Shown: piece after piece, positions 1 through 12,600 of the stretch | Layout: each line of letters opens with the position of its first letter | Position numbering within the stretch: the first letter of the stretch is position 1 | Source of the DNA: Dysidea avara | Lineage: Eukaryota > Porifera > Demospongiae > Dictyoceratida > Dysideidae | Assembly: GCF_963678975.1 (NCBI RefSeq) | Contig: NC_089276.1 | Coordinates: 28,264,472-28,328,471 of the forward strand | Reading direction: 5' to 3' | Length of the DNA: 64,000 nt | Translations under genes and position numbers: made by a program | Notes under the pieces: model-generated | Databases searched by the model: none | What the model saw: only the letters and a program-made list of their open reading frames with translations | What the model was told of the DNA's origin: nothing

Positions 1-135
1 TTTCGCGATTACAGTAGCTATCGCGAAACTTTTATGCCGGTTAGCTTCTACATGCACAGTAATAAATTATCAGCATCGTGAAACTTTTACGCCGGTAATA
101 CAAATGTGCAATTCGCGAAACTTTTCCCACGCGTA
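1..135. repeat. short dispersed TCGCGAAACTTTTA-type repeats
   Basis: Three related copies of a motif like TCGCGAAACTTTTAYGCCGG begin near 21, 75 and 113. The third is cut short after the CTTTT run. Each carries a CpG-bearing core (TCGCGAAA or TCGTGAAA), which stands out against the AT-rich surroundings. This looks like the edge of a larger repeat that starts before the window. Confidence 0.5.
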
Positions 136-1534
136 ACTTTCCCTGCCGCGGTACTGTACTCAGTATACTTTGTTAGCAAATTATACCTCTTTTGAGATGG
201 TCTTTCACTTCTTAGTTTAAAATGTTCATTACAAAAATATTGTTTTAAAATTATGGAACTTAATATTGATAAATATTGTACATGCCCATTGCAAAAAAAC
301 TATGATGCCTCCTCAGCAGCTAAGATTTGTGTACTAACAAGACAGGTATTTGCAGACCTGGCCACAGTTAACGGCAATCATAGAATTGACCAAAAAATCA
401 TAAATTTTATGATAATTATATTGATATATTCATCTACAATGCAAGTAGCAGAAGGAGGGATTCTAATGATACCATCCACTATTGTGAACCCATTATGGAG
501 ATGACGAATGATGCATGAAGATTGCATATGGACATACACAAACAGTAAATACGTGTAATAATCCTGCTGTACAATGGCATTTATTTTTTCCTGCAATTAT
601 GGACTAAACCCTTGACCTTTGCTTTGAATATTGCTACACAAGTTGTTAATGAATTTTACTATGCGAATACAGTCATTCTATGCAATTAACCATGCATGCA
701 CATAATTTTATGTATATTTATATAGAGAGATCCACCAATAGTAGAGGGCACGTTAGGAGGGCCTTAATGCACCCTCTAGACTACGTACTATACTGCAGGG
801 TATCTATTTTCACTGTCCTTACAGTTCAACCGTGGGGTTCAGAAATTTCAGTTAGGGTTTGGGTTCAGCATGCATTATTCTTTATAGACTACTATCTTGC
901 AATTTAAGCATGGCTAAAAGTCAGGGTTTTGGCAACTGACAGTTATGAAAAGTGATGAGTTCAAATTAAAACATTTTCTGCAATTTTTATGTTCACTTGC
1001 AAGTTTTACGATTTAGAGATGAATGAATGTCTGTGCATATTGCTGTTAATTCCACGCAAAAGTAACTTGGCTATTAATGAAGAGTACACTGCATCATCCA
1101 TCAACATTGAATTGACCAGAAGGAATCAATTACACCTGGTGCAGTCAAGAATGAATATGGCTAACAAAAATTGAACTGACTTGCTGTATTCCAGATCAAC
1201 TCTAGCTGGAAATCTGGCTGTTATTCAGTGCAGAGAACAAATGACCAGCTAATGTAGATGCTATACATGGGAATGCATCAGGACTGCATGTAGAACATGA
1301 CAAGCATTAGACCAATTCTCTGATATTTGTTCATTGTAATAATACCTCCATGTAACAATAGTTGTAAAAAAAGGGGGCATGTCCATGAAAAAGTTATGTG
1401 TTGGTGGTTTGTTAGCCATAAGCAATGCTCAATAGGCATTTCAGCCCATTAAATATCGTAAACAAACTATTCAAAGCTACAGCACAGTGCTAATGGTGAT
1501 GAAAGTAGGCTGGCACTAACCTCCCTAGGCAATG
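136..1534. other. no gene recognised
   Basis: AT-rich sequence with only short open frames (under 90 codons). None shows a recognisable domain, splice pattern or codon bias. I treat it as intergenic or intron of something outside the window. Confidence 0.5.
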
Positions 1535-1965
1535 CTATATTTCTGCCACAAGCCTTTGTGGGTGCCCATATCTTGATTGTTTATTTAAACGTTGTTTGAA
1601 AGCTGCAACTGTAGGTGCTAAACTCAGGTAAAGAATTCCAAAGATGCACAATTCCATTTGAGAAAAAGTTTTGTCTACTGAGTAACCTTGACCATTATTT
1701 GAATAGCTTAAGCAAGTGATCCCTGGTGGAGGATGAGGTGAAAAATGTGTAAATGTTTCTAGGTCATAGATCTTATTGAGTATTTTATATGTTTCAATCA
1801 TGTCACCCCTTTGACGTCTGCAGTAAAGGAATAAAAGTCAAGTAAGCTTTCGCATGGTAGATGAACAAGTCCATGTAGGCACATCGACATCTCTGTACTT
1901 TCTCAAGAGTGTCACTATCCTTGGCCAAGTAGGACTCCAAGTTTCTACACTCTAACAAGGCCAAT
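1535..1965 (-). pseudogene. non-LTR retrotransposon reverse-transcriptase tail, decayed
   Basis: The minus strand encodes MIETYKILNKIYDLETF and, about 50 residues later, a TVAAFKQRLNK stretch. This is the typical ending of CR1/L2-like reverse transcriptases (RRQRGDMIETYK... then VV.A.....FK.RLDK). Just upstream on the same strand, 1801-1960 reads as the preceding RT tail (KVQ.RC...) but with frame breaks and stops. Only the C-terminal tail remains, so this is a dead 5'-truncated copy. No target-site duplication was found. Confidence 0.65.
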
Positions 1966-2710
1966 AACCTGTGTAGCCTTTACACTTTTTCACCCAGGCT
2001 ATTAAAACTTCAACCAATTCAAGTCCCCTCTTTTGAAACTGAGTAGACTTTCCAAAAATTATAGATTCATGCCTCCCGAGGCCCTTAGTGATACACAGGT
2101 GTACACACCATACTGTTTTATAAGATGTCATGTAGCAATGACTTGTGGGTTTGTACTGATCTATGACATCATCAACAACACTTTGTGTGGCTAATTACCT
2201 ATACCGTGTGCCAGTCTGGTTAGTGTGTGTAAACTGTGGATTGGTTGGGTAACCATGTTACACACTATAAACACAACAAAGTGTTTTAGTACTAATTAAA
2301 ATTGATGAATTGTACTGAATTTCGACTTCACACATGTCCTATAGCTATACTTGGCCATTGGAAAGATGGAGGCCACTTTCTGAAGAACTCAGAAACCCCC
2401 ACCTAGCTATCTGCAAAAATCCTTTGTGCGATATGTAGATTAAAAGAAAAGGGGTAGCTAAAACAAGCTCAAGGCTAGCCTATGGGGAGTATATATAATA
2501 TAAATACTAAAGAAATGAAATCCACTTCAAAACAGCTAACATGTGAAAAGGGGTACCACTGCCATCTTCAAAAACCAAACCTTTGTGAAATCAAAGGTGG
2601 CAGTCAAGAAACAGCTGCAATGTAATACTGGCCAATTTCAATGTCATTAACTGATGTGAGTATCATTGCAGCCATTTCTTGGCTGTCACAATTATAACAC
2701 ATTCAATACA
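1966..2710. other. intergenic, no gene recognised
   Basis: No coding frame, RNA gene or clear repeat was found. The part next to 2711 should contain the 3' UTR of the minus-strand MMACHC gene. I saw no clean AATAAA on that strand close to the stop codon. Confidence 0.45.
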
Positions 2711-3496
2711 TCATACTGGTGTCCCGCTGGCTATTAGTTCATGACGGTTACAAGGAAGTGTAGCAAAATATATCTTCTGTTCTTCGGAGTATCTTTTTTC
2801 AACTTGTCCCTGTATCACATCTCTGTACGACCATTCTCTCCAGTGATGGTTAAACTCATCAAACAGCTTCAGTCTCATCTCATGGCTGGGAACACAGTCT
2901 ATTGGATACCTATGTTCCAACTGTGGAGCCAAAACTGTCCTAAATATAAGTGCACCTCTAAATGCAAACCACCCCCCATACTTTGGGTGCATGGAAACTC
3001 CATACATGGTATTGTCATTAATCCAAGGGTGTTCCCCTAAACACTCTCGCTGATAGTAATAAGCAGCTCCAGCAACATGGCCAGCTGTTTGTACTAGAAG
3101 TTTTGGCCTCCGTAATGCATCCATTTCATAATCCATTATTAAGTCCACTTGATGTGCAGGAAATTTCTTAACTAATCCAGTCAAATATTCTTTAATACAG
3201 TAGTCTAAGGGATCATTGTCTACCGACCATGATGGTTTACTAGCTGTGTATGGTTTGAAAAGAAGTTCAAACATATCCGGAGTGCTGATAAGTAATACGG
3301 CCAGCGTATCCGGAGGGTAAGAGAGTTTGAATACATCACTGTTAACTTGATCGTTATACCAGCCCACCTGTATATTAAATATTGTAGACGTCGTACACAA
3401 AACACAACTCCTTAAACGTACTAGAAACGGATACACCTCCAGACCTTTGTTAGTCACGAGAGCAGTTAGCTCCTCCGTCAAACTTTCCGCTGACAT
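2711..3496 (-). CDS. MMACHC: MMACHC (cobalamin trafficking protein CblC)
   Basis: Cytosolic vitamin B12 chaperone. In the family it removes the upper-axial ligand of cobalamins (reductive decyanation, glutathione-dependent dealkylation) and hands B12 to MMADHC. The match is strong: EVYPF, QTAGHVAGAAYYYQRE, HPKYGGWFAFRG, DCVPS, FNHHWREWSYRD and RYSEEQKIYFATLP follow the animal order. The model is complement(join(2711..3367,3422..3496)), 243 aa. The 54-nt segment 3368-3421 (GTACGT...ATACAG) has no stop, so the ORF reads through it, but removing it gives EVYPFLVGWYND, matching EVYPF.VAWYNE of vertebrate MMACHC. The protein ends soon after the conserved core and lacks the disordered C-terminal tail of the human protein. 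It is divergent from the LRRK1-like gene, with a short shared promoter. Confidence 0.93.
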   Translation of the reverse strand: MSAESLTEELTALVTNKGLEVYPFLVRLRSCVLCTTSTIFNIQVGWYNDQVNSDVFKLSYPPDTLAVLLISTPDMFELLFKPYTASKPSWSVDNDPLDYCIKEYLTGLVKKFPAHQVDLIMDYEMDALRRPKLLVQTAGHVAGAAYYYQRECLGEHPWINDNTMYGVSMHPKYGGWFAFRGALIFRTVLAPQLEHRYPIDCVPSHEMRLKLFDEFNHHWREWSYRDVIQGQVEKRYSEEQKIYFATLPCNRHELIASGTPV

Positions 3497-3670
3497 CTCC
3501 GTATATTAGCCAGTCTGTTAGCGCACGTGTCGTGCATTCAGAGAATTTTTTGCATACTCGTCTGTTTTTGGGCTGAAGATCGAGACTGTAGTGTGGTTCA
3601 CTGACTCGCTGACGCAGCACAAGGAGCTTCAGTGTAGAGAATGATCAGACACCATCTATCATCACTTTAA
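3497..3670. promoter_or_regulatory. divergent promoter between MMACHC and the LRRK1-like gene
   Basis: Only 174 bp separate the two putative start codons. The interval holds a CACGTG E-box near 3525 (in GCGCACGTGTCG) and is richer in CpG than its flanks. Sharing by the two genes is inferred from geometry and depends on exon 1 of the plus-strand gene being correct. Confidence 0.5.
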
Positions 3671-6600
3671 ATGTCTGGACAACGAGGAAACGTGAAGCGG
3701 TGAGTGTACGCTGTACCAAGTGGTAGAAACTTGTACGGACGAGACGTTAATGGCACTATCTGATAGTGCATGATAAATAATCTGGAAAGGGAAACCCTGT
3801 AACATTATCGCAGATCAAGTATTGACAAGTAGTTGCGTTCGGGGAAACTGAAATGGTATTCTTGGAATGTGCAATATATTTCATAAATGGCTCAGACCAC
3901 GAAGTGGTTGCCAGCTATTTGGAATTATATGAAGAGGGTGAAGTCGAGCATATCGTAGCTGTTCAAAGAGAAAACTGGCCAAACACCATTGATATGTGAG
4001 ACTGAGCCCTCTGAAATATAAATATATGTATATCAGCAATAGATTGTGCACATAAGTACGTGGAACAGGTAATACAATGTAAGGGATGTTAGAAGCTGGG
4101 TGGACTGACTCATGGGGGGCTTATAATATATCGATATGTTTGCTTGATAGGATCTAATGTCACCTCACCTGGAATTTCAACCTCAACAAACAGTCTGTGC
4201 ATTATGTGCCTATCAATGTAATGTCCGATTACCACAGGTATGGGCTGAAGGTCGGAGTTGGTGGGGAACGAATTGTTAAGTTTCCCCTAGGTAGTGGGGA
4301 TTTGTCAATGTCCAAGAAGCACACTGATGCAGCATTTCATGGATGCTGACTTACTATATGTCATCACTAAAACCTGCTTGAAGTAACTTGCAACTGGAAT
4401 AGCTACACTGTACACAATGGGCGATGGTGCAAAGCCCGATTAACCCCGGGCTTCTCTACTGGGAGATTTGTCAGGTTATGTGGGTGTTTGTATCACCAGT
4501 ACTTCCCCAGTAGGTGGGGAATTGTAATTTTCAGTGATACAAACCCCCACCTTCCCCCACCTCAGCCCATACCTGTGGTAGTCAGGGATTACATCAATAG
4601 GTGCATTATACCTGGTAACTTCGTGACTGATGTGTGTGGCTGTACACCTCAGCCTACATAGAAATCCTTGGAGTACACCTTTCTGATGTGTGCATAGTCT
4701 TGTTCTTGTGGTCTACATACTGAGGGTTGCTAGTGTGTAAGCCATGGTAACGATTTAGACAAGAAAGTGCTCTATAGCAACCACTTGGTAATTTCATACA
4801 TAAAGACTTTACTTAGTAATTAAAACAATTATGACTGTTAAAGTTGGGATCGCGGGGTTTGTACTTTCTCACAAATAAATATTGACCAGAAGCCAGCTTC
4901 ACAATACCTTCATGGCACCTTTGATTATTGGTTAGATATGTTCAAGCCCAAAAGTATCTTCAGATCAACCTGAAAAGCTTCCAGTGTGTTACTACGAAAT
5001 TAAAAAATATATTTAGTGAAATTTTCTGCTGACTGCTAACTATTGTAATCCTTCAGATAACGGTGACTCAATAATGGCTAAGGCTTGGTTCTTTCACTGT
5101 TAGACGTTGCTTCAGCCCAACAGGTGCCTTTTGGCATGCTGCAACTCTGTATGTACTGGGATCATTCATGTTTTCCATAGTAACTGGATTGATTGCAGAG
5201 ATGCTTATCACTCATTTGTAACACTAGCTGATCTTAACTGGAAACAAAGCATAATGGCCACTTCACAGTAATTGATGGTTGGGGAATACATATGAATAGC
5301 GCCTTCTTTGTTATGGTGCAGTATGTGTGGGTTCACCAATCATGCTGTAATTACATTATAAAAAAAGTTAACAAACAAGCTTAAATAAAATACTGCGGTG
5401 AAATACTTATCTCTTTTTGACTGTGCACATGTTATAGTGTAGCCTGTCCATTTGAAGGGGTGCATGCTCCATGATCATTACCATATTTACTTTGTTAAAT
5501 GTTACAAATAATGTCCTAATCTCAGGCCAGCACAAATTGTATCATACACTACTAGTAGGGACCACAAAGGAGTAGGCATGGCCCACAAAATAAAATCACC
5601 CAAAAAACAGCCTCAATTTTCCCTGACAACAATTGGGCAGTATTGGTTGGGTAAAATTAAGCCCAAACAAGCTTTCAGATCGACCTGAAACGCTTTCAAC
5701 AAGTTGCTACGGAAGTTTAAAAATAGTTTATTTAACGGAATTTTCTAATGACTAACTGACTGACTGACTGACTGACTACCTGATGCCTTCAGACAAGCGT
5801 AGCTCGATAATGGCTAAGGCTACGGGCTTGATTTTTCCACTATTCGACATCACTTCGGCCCGACTGGTGCCTTTTGGCATACCACAGTACATACAATGCA
5901 TTCTTCATGGGCTTACCAGTGTCCTCCTTTGTGTCCCATTCATCTTTGCTGACAGCAAAAAGTGTAGCACATTTTGCTGACAGCTAAAAGTGTAGCATTT
6001 GGTAGTAGCACGTTATGGCTTCCCTCCGTATCGGAAATCATCCGTAGTGGCTATTTTGATTGCAGGGGTGCTTTTTGAACAGTTCTTGATTTATACTGCT
6101 GTGTAACGGGTTGAACATAGCTAACTAAGAAGCGTAATCGATACTTCACTTTTCAGATGATAATTGACATAACTGGGATGCATGGCACCATTTGTTTTGG
6201 TATGCATGGATTGCAGATGTGGTTTTTGAACAGTTCTTGATCCGAAATGCTGTGTAATGGGTTGAACATAGCTGACAACGAAGCGTAATGGATACTTCAC
6301 TTTTCAGACAATAATTGATATAACTGGGGTGAGCGGCACCATTTCAGATGCAGGGTTCACCAATCATAATTAGTTACAAAAAAAGTTAACAAACAAATAC
6401 ACAGAAAAATTTGGAATTTTCAACTAGCAGTAAGGATATAACACTTCTTATTGTTTTACTGTGATTTAATATCGTGCACTACTCCAGCTTGTTTCAGTAC
6501 TTTTTATTGATGTGCTATGGTCCCTACTCTAGTTGAAAATTCCAAATTTTTCTGTGTACTTGTTACACTATTACACAACCAATGCTTTTATCACAATTAA

Positions 6601-9600
6601 GACTATATGTTGATAATAGCATGTAAGAATGATATTCATTAGGGTGGAATTTATAGCATAAAGTAGCTATGTAGCAATTGTATAGGTGTCCATCTCTCAT
6701 CAACGACATTTGGCTAATGCTCCTGCATGAAACAAATTTCACACCTATGTAATGCTGCCGACCATCATCGTGTAGCGTAATAATTTTTGAATGGTGTACG
6801 TAATTTTATGGCTTTTGCAATGACATGTATAGCCGATTACAACATTTTATGCTTGAAGTAGATTGCTACAGACAACCTCATTAATATGACAATCAAGGAC
6901 CAAAAAAGTAATCTACAGTAAATACAAGAGGCCATGAGGTAGCTAAGTTTTACATGGCCATTTTAGGAGGCAATCTTGTGACTAACTGTACAAAAGACCC
7001 ACATCTCTGTATTTTAAACCATTGAGATTGTATTTTTATGCAATCTGAATAGAAATAAGTTGGCTTCTTGGAATATAAAGATACATGTTCACCTTGCTAC
7101 TGATGGACAGGCAGAAGAACACACAACAAATGTACATGTATTCCTGGTAGCATCTCAATATGCTTGTTGTACAGAACACCTGCTGGTTGTACTGTTTACA
7201 CAATCAATAACACTCACTTGTTGTACTAGACCCTATAAACACAATGAAGTAATAAGGTTATGAAATACAATGCCACCATATTAACCATCAAAAGGATACC
7301 TTTGAAATGTGTACATTCACCTAAGCAATCAGATCAGGGAATGTATCCAACCAGAAATCACATTTATGAGTTTAGGTGTTCTAAAGGGACTGAGTGCTAT
7401 AGAGAAGTTTTGCCATAACGAGAAGGATGATCGGCCCATTGCAATGAAATACAGTTATGCAAAAAGGAGGAGCAAACCTGAAAGCCAGGTGAAGACCAGC
7501 TTTGGGGCTTGAACTGCAGTAAATAAAAACAGTTAGTTGAACTGTGAAACAAGTACAAAAGATCACAAGCATAATAAATCAAAGATGGCTATTAATAAAT
7601 GTACGATCCTCTATGTGTTGTTACATTGTAGTAGTACACATAGTTGTACAATTCCACAGGTTGCAGCACAAGCTGGTAGTATGTGGCAGTGCTGGTAGTG
7701 GTAAGAGGTCACTGAAGAACAACTGGTCAATGACCACATGGAGTACTGTAGTGGAGAAGATTGCAGATGTTGATATCATCACCTGTCAGGTACTACCTGT
7801 GTGTACGTGTGTACGTGTGTACTCCTTAAACGTAGTGTGTATCATACAGTATGTCATAGGGTTGGGAGGTATTTAGATATAGTTAAAAAGGTATTTTTCA
7901 GATACCGTTGTGGCTTTCTAAAAATACCGAATTTAATGTATTAATTAAAGTTTTGGTGGTTTAGTGGTGGCTACACATGAAGTCAAGCCCCACACAACCA
8001 TGTGTTTATGCTGTGGACAAGACAAACACAATACTTTACCTTTTGAGATATTCAAACCTTACTTTGTGGTACAATTGTCATTTCATTTGTTCCTTTAAAA
8101 GATAACTTTCACTACTAGCACAATGTGGGTATAAGTGTAAATCATAGCTTATCCAGGTTTTTAAAAAGTGTACAATATACAAGGTATTTTTAGTGATACC
8201 GAGGTATTTTTCCTAATACCGTACCGTTCTTCAAAAAAGCAATACTGCCCATCCCTACAGTATGATATTAGAAATTACGGTGGTTTGCACTTTCTCACAA
8301 AAAATAGCGACCTTTATAGCACCTTGGCAGTATTGGTGAGGTATATAAGCCCAAAAATGTCTTCAGTGCAATCTGAAATATTTTCTCAATATTGGAAGTT
8401 ATCTTGTATTTTGAAAATACATAAATAAATTTCATGGGAAGCTTTCCATCCCAATTCCAGGGTTATATACAGTAGATGTTGAGTACGTACCTTCAATTAT
8501 AGTGTCCAATGTAACACCATATGGTCTAGTAGAACATACATGCACACACAGACACAGATTGTATTTGCAGTGGTTGTATTAAAGTTATAAAGTATTATTA
8601 CACAGGAATTTTCTCTACGTGCAATCCAACAACCTTATGACTGTGTGAGCTTTGTTGTCATCTACCTGCCTGAAGACCAGGTAAGCTTGTGATGGGGTAC
8701 AGAAGACCTTTTGGGAAAATTTTCGTGTATTGGTTGTACAAAGTGGGAGATATTTGTACTGGCGTACCACATTTTAAAGAGATTGGGACCTTAATTGGGG
8801 TGCTGTGAGTGGGTGAGCTTTTTGTGGCTAAGGCTGTATGGCGCTGTGGCAGTTGGTCATGGGCCCAGCAGTCTCCCCCTTTACTGAGCCCTGTTTTCTC
8901 TCACTTGGTATCCACTAGTGTTATTAGTAGTTCTAGAAGATGGTACTGTTACAACCAGTAAACTGCTGGGATTTGGTGACAACACATTATATTCTTACAG
9001 TCATTGTTTAAAAATATTGTTTAAACAATGGAATTTTGACCCAGTGATTGTGACAAATGCATTGAGTAAATACGTGACTTGAGGGGGAAAATTTTCACAG
9101 ATAGCTAGCAATCTGCAAACATTTTTCTCCTCAAAAAACCCCACTATGTGGTATTTGTCTGCGTCTGTTTATTTTAGGAAAGTGTAGCGGCAGCTCAACA
9201 AGCACTAAGAGGTATTTATGAGTCTTTTGATAATGCCAGTGTCACCCTTGTGGAGAACAGACTTGGGGAGTACAAGTCACCATCCCTGCAACCAGAAAAG
9301 GTAAGCCACATCCACACAAACATGTGCACCAACATGTGCACCAACATGTGCACAGCATAAACCATTCCCACTGTTAGGTTCCAGTGTTGGTCCAGCTCAC
9401 TATTGATACAGAAGCCCCACCCATATTCTGGAGAGTGAGTGTTGCAGAGTGTATGCAGCTAACAGGAGTGTTTATCAGTTGTCTGGTGAAGCCAGTACTA
9501 GTGAATATTGGGACCAGTAGGAAGTGTGAGGTACAGTGTTATGTGTAGTAATGTATGTACAAATACGATAAATATTGAATAGTATAGCGGTGTATGGTTT

Positions 9601-12600
9601 TAAGCGTGTCTGTAAACAACTACTATAGCAAATAGGCTATAGTTACAGTTTGCAGTAGAATACTCACCAAAGTATCAATATACATGTAAAAATCGTTCAT
9701 GGTCAGTGCAGATATATGTAAAGTATGTACGTCTTTCCACATTCACATACACAATGTATTACATGTGTATACTTTCTTCTTTTTTAGTTGCTGTGTTGGG
9801 CTTGTAGTGAAGGCAAGTTGGATGTTCTCAAACTCCTTCTACCGTATATGGATAATGCTGATCCTGCCAATTATCTGTGCTGCATTGCTGCAAAACTGTC
9901 ATCCGCCAAGGTCAAGTCTGATCGTTCTATGATGTCCAAACTTTGTCTGATGGTGGATTACATCGCTAATTTTGGTGACAGAAGGAGAGTGCTAAAGAAA
10001 GTGGGGACATTGGTGGAGCAATATCCAGATGAGTGTTCAATCATGTTGAATATGATGGGGGAACAAGCTGATGATAAGCTGGTGTGCAGTAAGTTGAGTC
10101 TCACTCAGTTACCGGCATCGTGGATCTCACAGGATGATTACACTGTCATAGATATCTCCCACAACAGCTTACAAAAGGTGCCGATGGAATTATTCAAATT
10201 AGTGACCCTCAAGAAATTGAATGTGTCACACAATCATCTACAAACCATACCATCTCCTCTGCAGTGGAATTGTCCTAAGTTGCAGGACCTTTCGTTAGCC
10301 GCAAATGATTTGCGTAGTGAACGATGGCAGATTTTTATAACTTCTCCAGCAAGCAAGAGGAATTTGGCAACCAGTCATCCAGCTATCCCAACAATGTTGG
10401 CAAATTCTTTGATGAGAGTGAATATTAGCGGTAACTCAAAGTTAACACACCTTCCGGAGTGGTTATGTCTTTTATCATCACTCACTGTTCTGGACATGAG
10501 GGAATTACCCCAGGTACATTCCATCCCTCCACAATTATCACTAGTCCGGAACTTGTGTGTAATAAAACTCAGTCCTGGGTACATAACATCACCGCCTGCT
10601 TCTGAGGTTGCTTTAGGAACCTCAGCCATAATGACCTACCTGAGATGTCGCCATCGAGGGTCGCTGCAGTATCGTCACATCCGTGTTGTGTTACTAGGAG
10701 CACCGACCACTGGAAAGTTTACACTTTATTCGAATCTTGTCGGAGCAACTGATGTAGCCAAGTTGCATAAAACTTACATGAGTGTTGGCCGATATGAGTA
10801 CCCTCAGAAGAAACTGTTTAGTAATGACCCACGAGTTACTTTCCATGTGGTCTGCTTTACAGGATCTGAGAGTAGTCACCACTATATGTCACAATGTTTC
10901 TTCACTTACCGGTCTATTTTTGTGCTGCTTTGGAAAATCACTGATGGCAAGGAAGGATTAATGAGACTGCAACAACAGTTACACAACATTCATGCTCGTG
11001 TTCCAGGCTCTCCAGTAATACTAGTAGGAACACATGCTGACTTAAATAATGTTGTCAGTGTTACAACTGTGTCTGAATGGGAGGAAGAATTGTTTAGTTA
11101 TGTTCCTCAAGATTTAGCTGGTGCTCTAATCAGCAGCCCACTCCCACCCATCACCCATAGTATTGTAATGAATTGTAAGAGCAAGAGAGATGTTGAACAG
11201 CTACAAAATGTGTTGTACAAGATGGCATTGGATATGAGAAATCCTAAGACTAAAAAGTCAGTCATTAATGAGATGGTTCCTCGCAGCTACCTAGAGTTAC
11301 AGTCGCTGATACAGTCAGAGGTTAAGGCTATTCGTAGTTTGAAGGAAGCTCCTGTGAAGCGTCGCAGTCAGTTTATCAACTTTGTGAAGTCACACACTTT
11401 TCATAATACAGAACTTGAAGATGACGAAACAGAGATGGATGCTGCCTGCCGATTCTTACATGAAGCTGGTGTGATTGTACATTATGACATTGATGAAGTA
11501 CGTGACATCTACTTCCTGGATCCACAGTGGTTGTGTAATCTACTCTGCTCGCTCACCAATCCTCTAAACACCTCAGGCAGTATACTACGAGTTTCAGACG
11601 TTGCTAGTTTTTTAAATGAAGTTGGAGTTGCCAGCCTTCAACTACAACTACTTAAGATAATGGAAGTATTTAGTATTGCTGTTTGCCTTGACATGGACCG
11701 TGAGAGATTTCTGGTACCTTCCTTGCTGAGCAATAAGAGGCCACCCAACTATCCCTCATATGATTTGTGTGCCATAGACATCAATTGTAAACATTTTTGT
11801 TTTGGCTACTTGCCCAATGGTTTCTTTGCCAGACTCATGGCACAGACTCTTCTTCATATTAAACAGATGTCAGCTCAGCTTGTGGCGTGTACTACAGAGC
11901 ATAACTCAGCAGATCCCTTGCCTCTATTCGATGGGGAAGCTGCAGTAGCCATGCCAGAATTCGATGATCACCATGCGAAATACACTATCGATAGACGGAG
12001 TGGTTATTTGGTTCAAGATGACAGCTCTGCTGATGCAGAAGTGACTGGAAGTCATACTGAGCTAAAGAGGAAATTAATGACATTAGGGACTCTCCCCAGA
12101 TCACCTGCAAGGGATAGTAAGATCATTACATTGGCACGCCCCATGATGCAGCCATTGAAATCTGGTCATCACTCGTCGCACAGTGACTTGTTGCTAGGCT
12201 GGGTGTTCTGGCAAGAAGGAATGTACTTGTGTTTTCCTGGTCACACTCAGTTGTGGCTGGAGTCTACAGTGGAAGGTGTGGCTGTTGTGGTAACGGGTGA
12301 TCCAATACCACGTGTCAAAGTGTTGTCATACATCACCAATTGTGTGGATATGTTGTGCGAGGAACATTATTTGGGGTTAACCGTTTCTGTTGAGAATCCT
12401 TGTCCATCCTGTATAAAGAAATGTATCTCAGATACTGGGAACAAAGATCACACTGTGAATGGTTCCTTGCTAAATAGCTCAAAAACTCACTCCGATAATA
12501 CAAATGTTGAGCTTCAATCATCACAGGCTCAACCTACTGACACACAGGATGCTACTGATAGTTCACACAACGTTGCTAATAGCTCACATGATCCTTCAGA

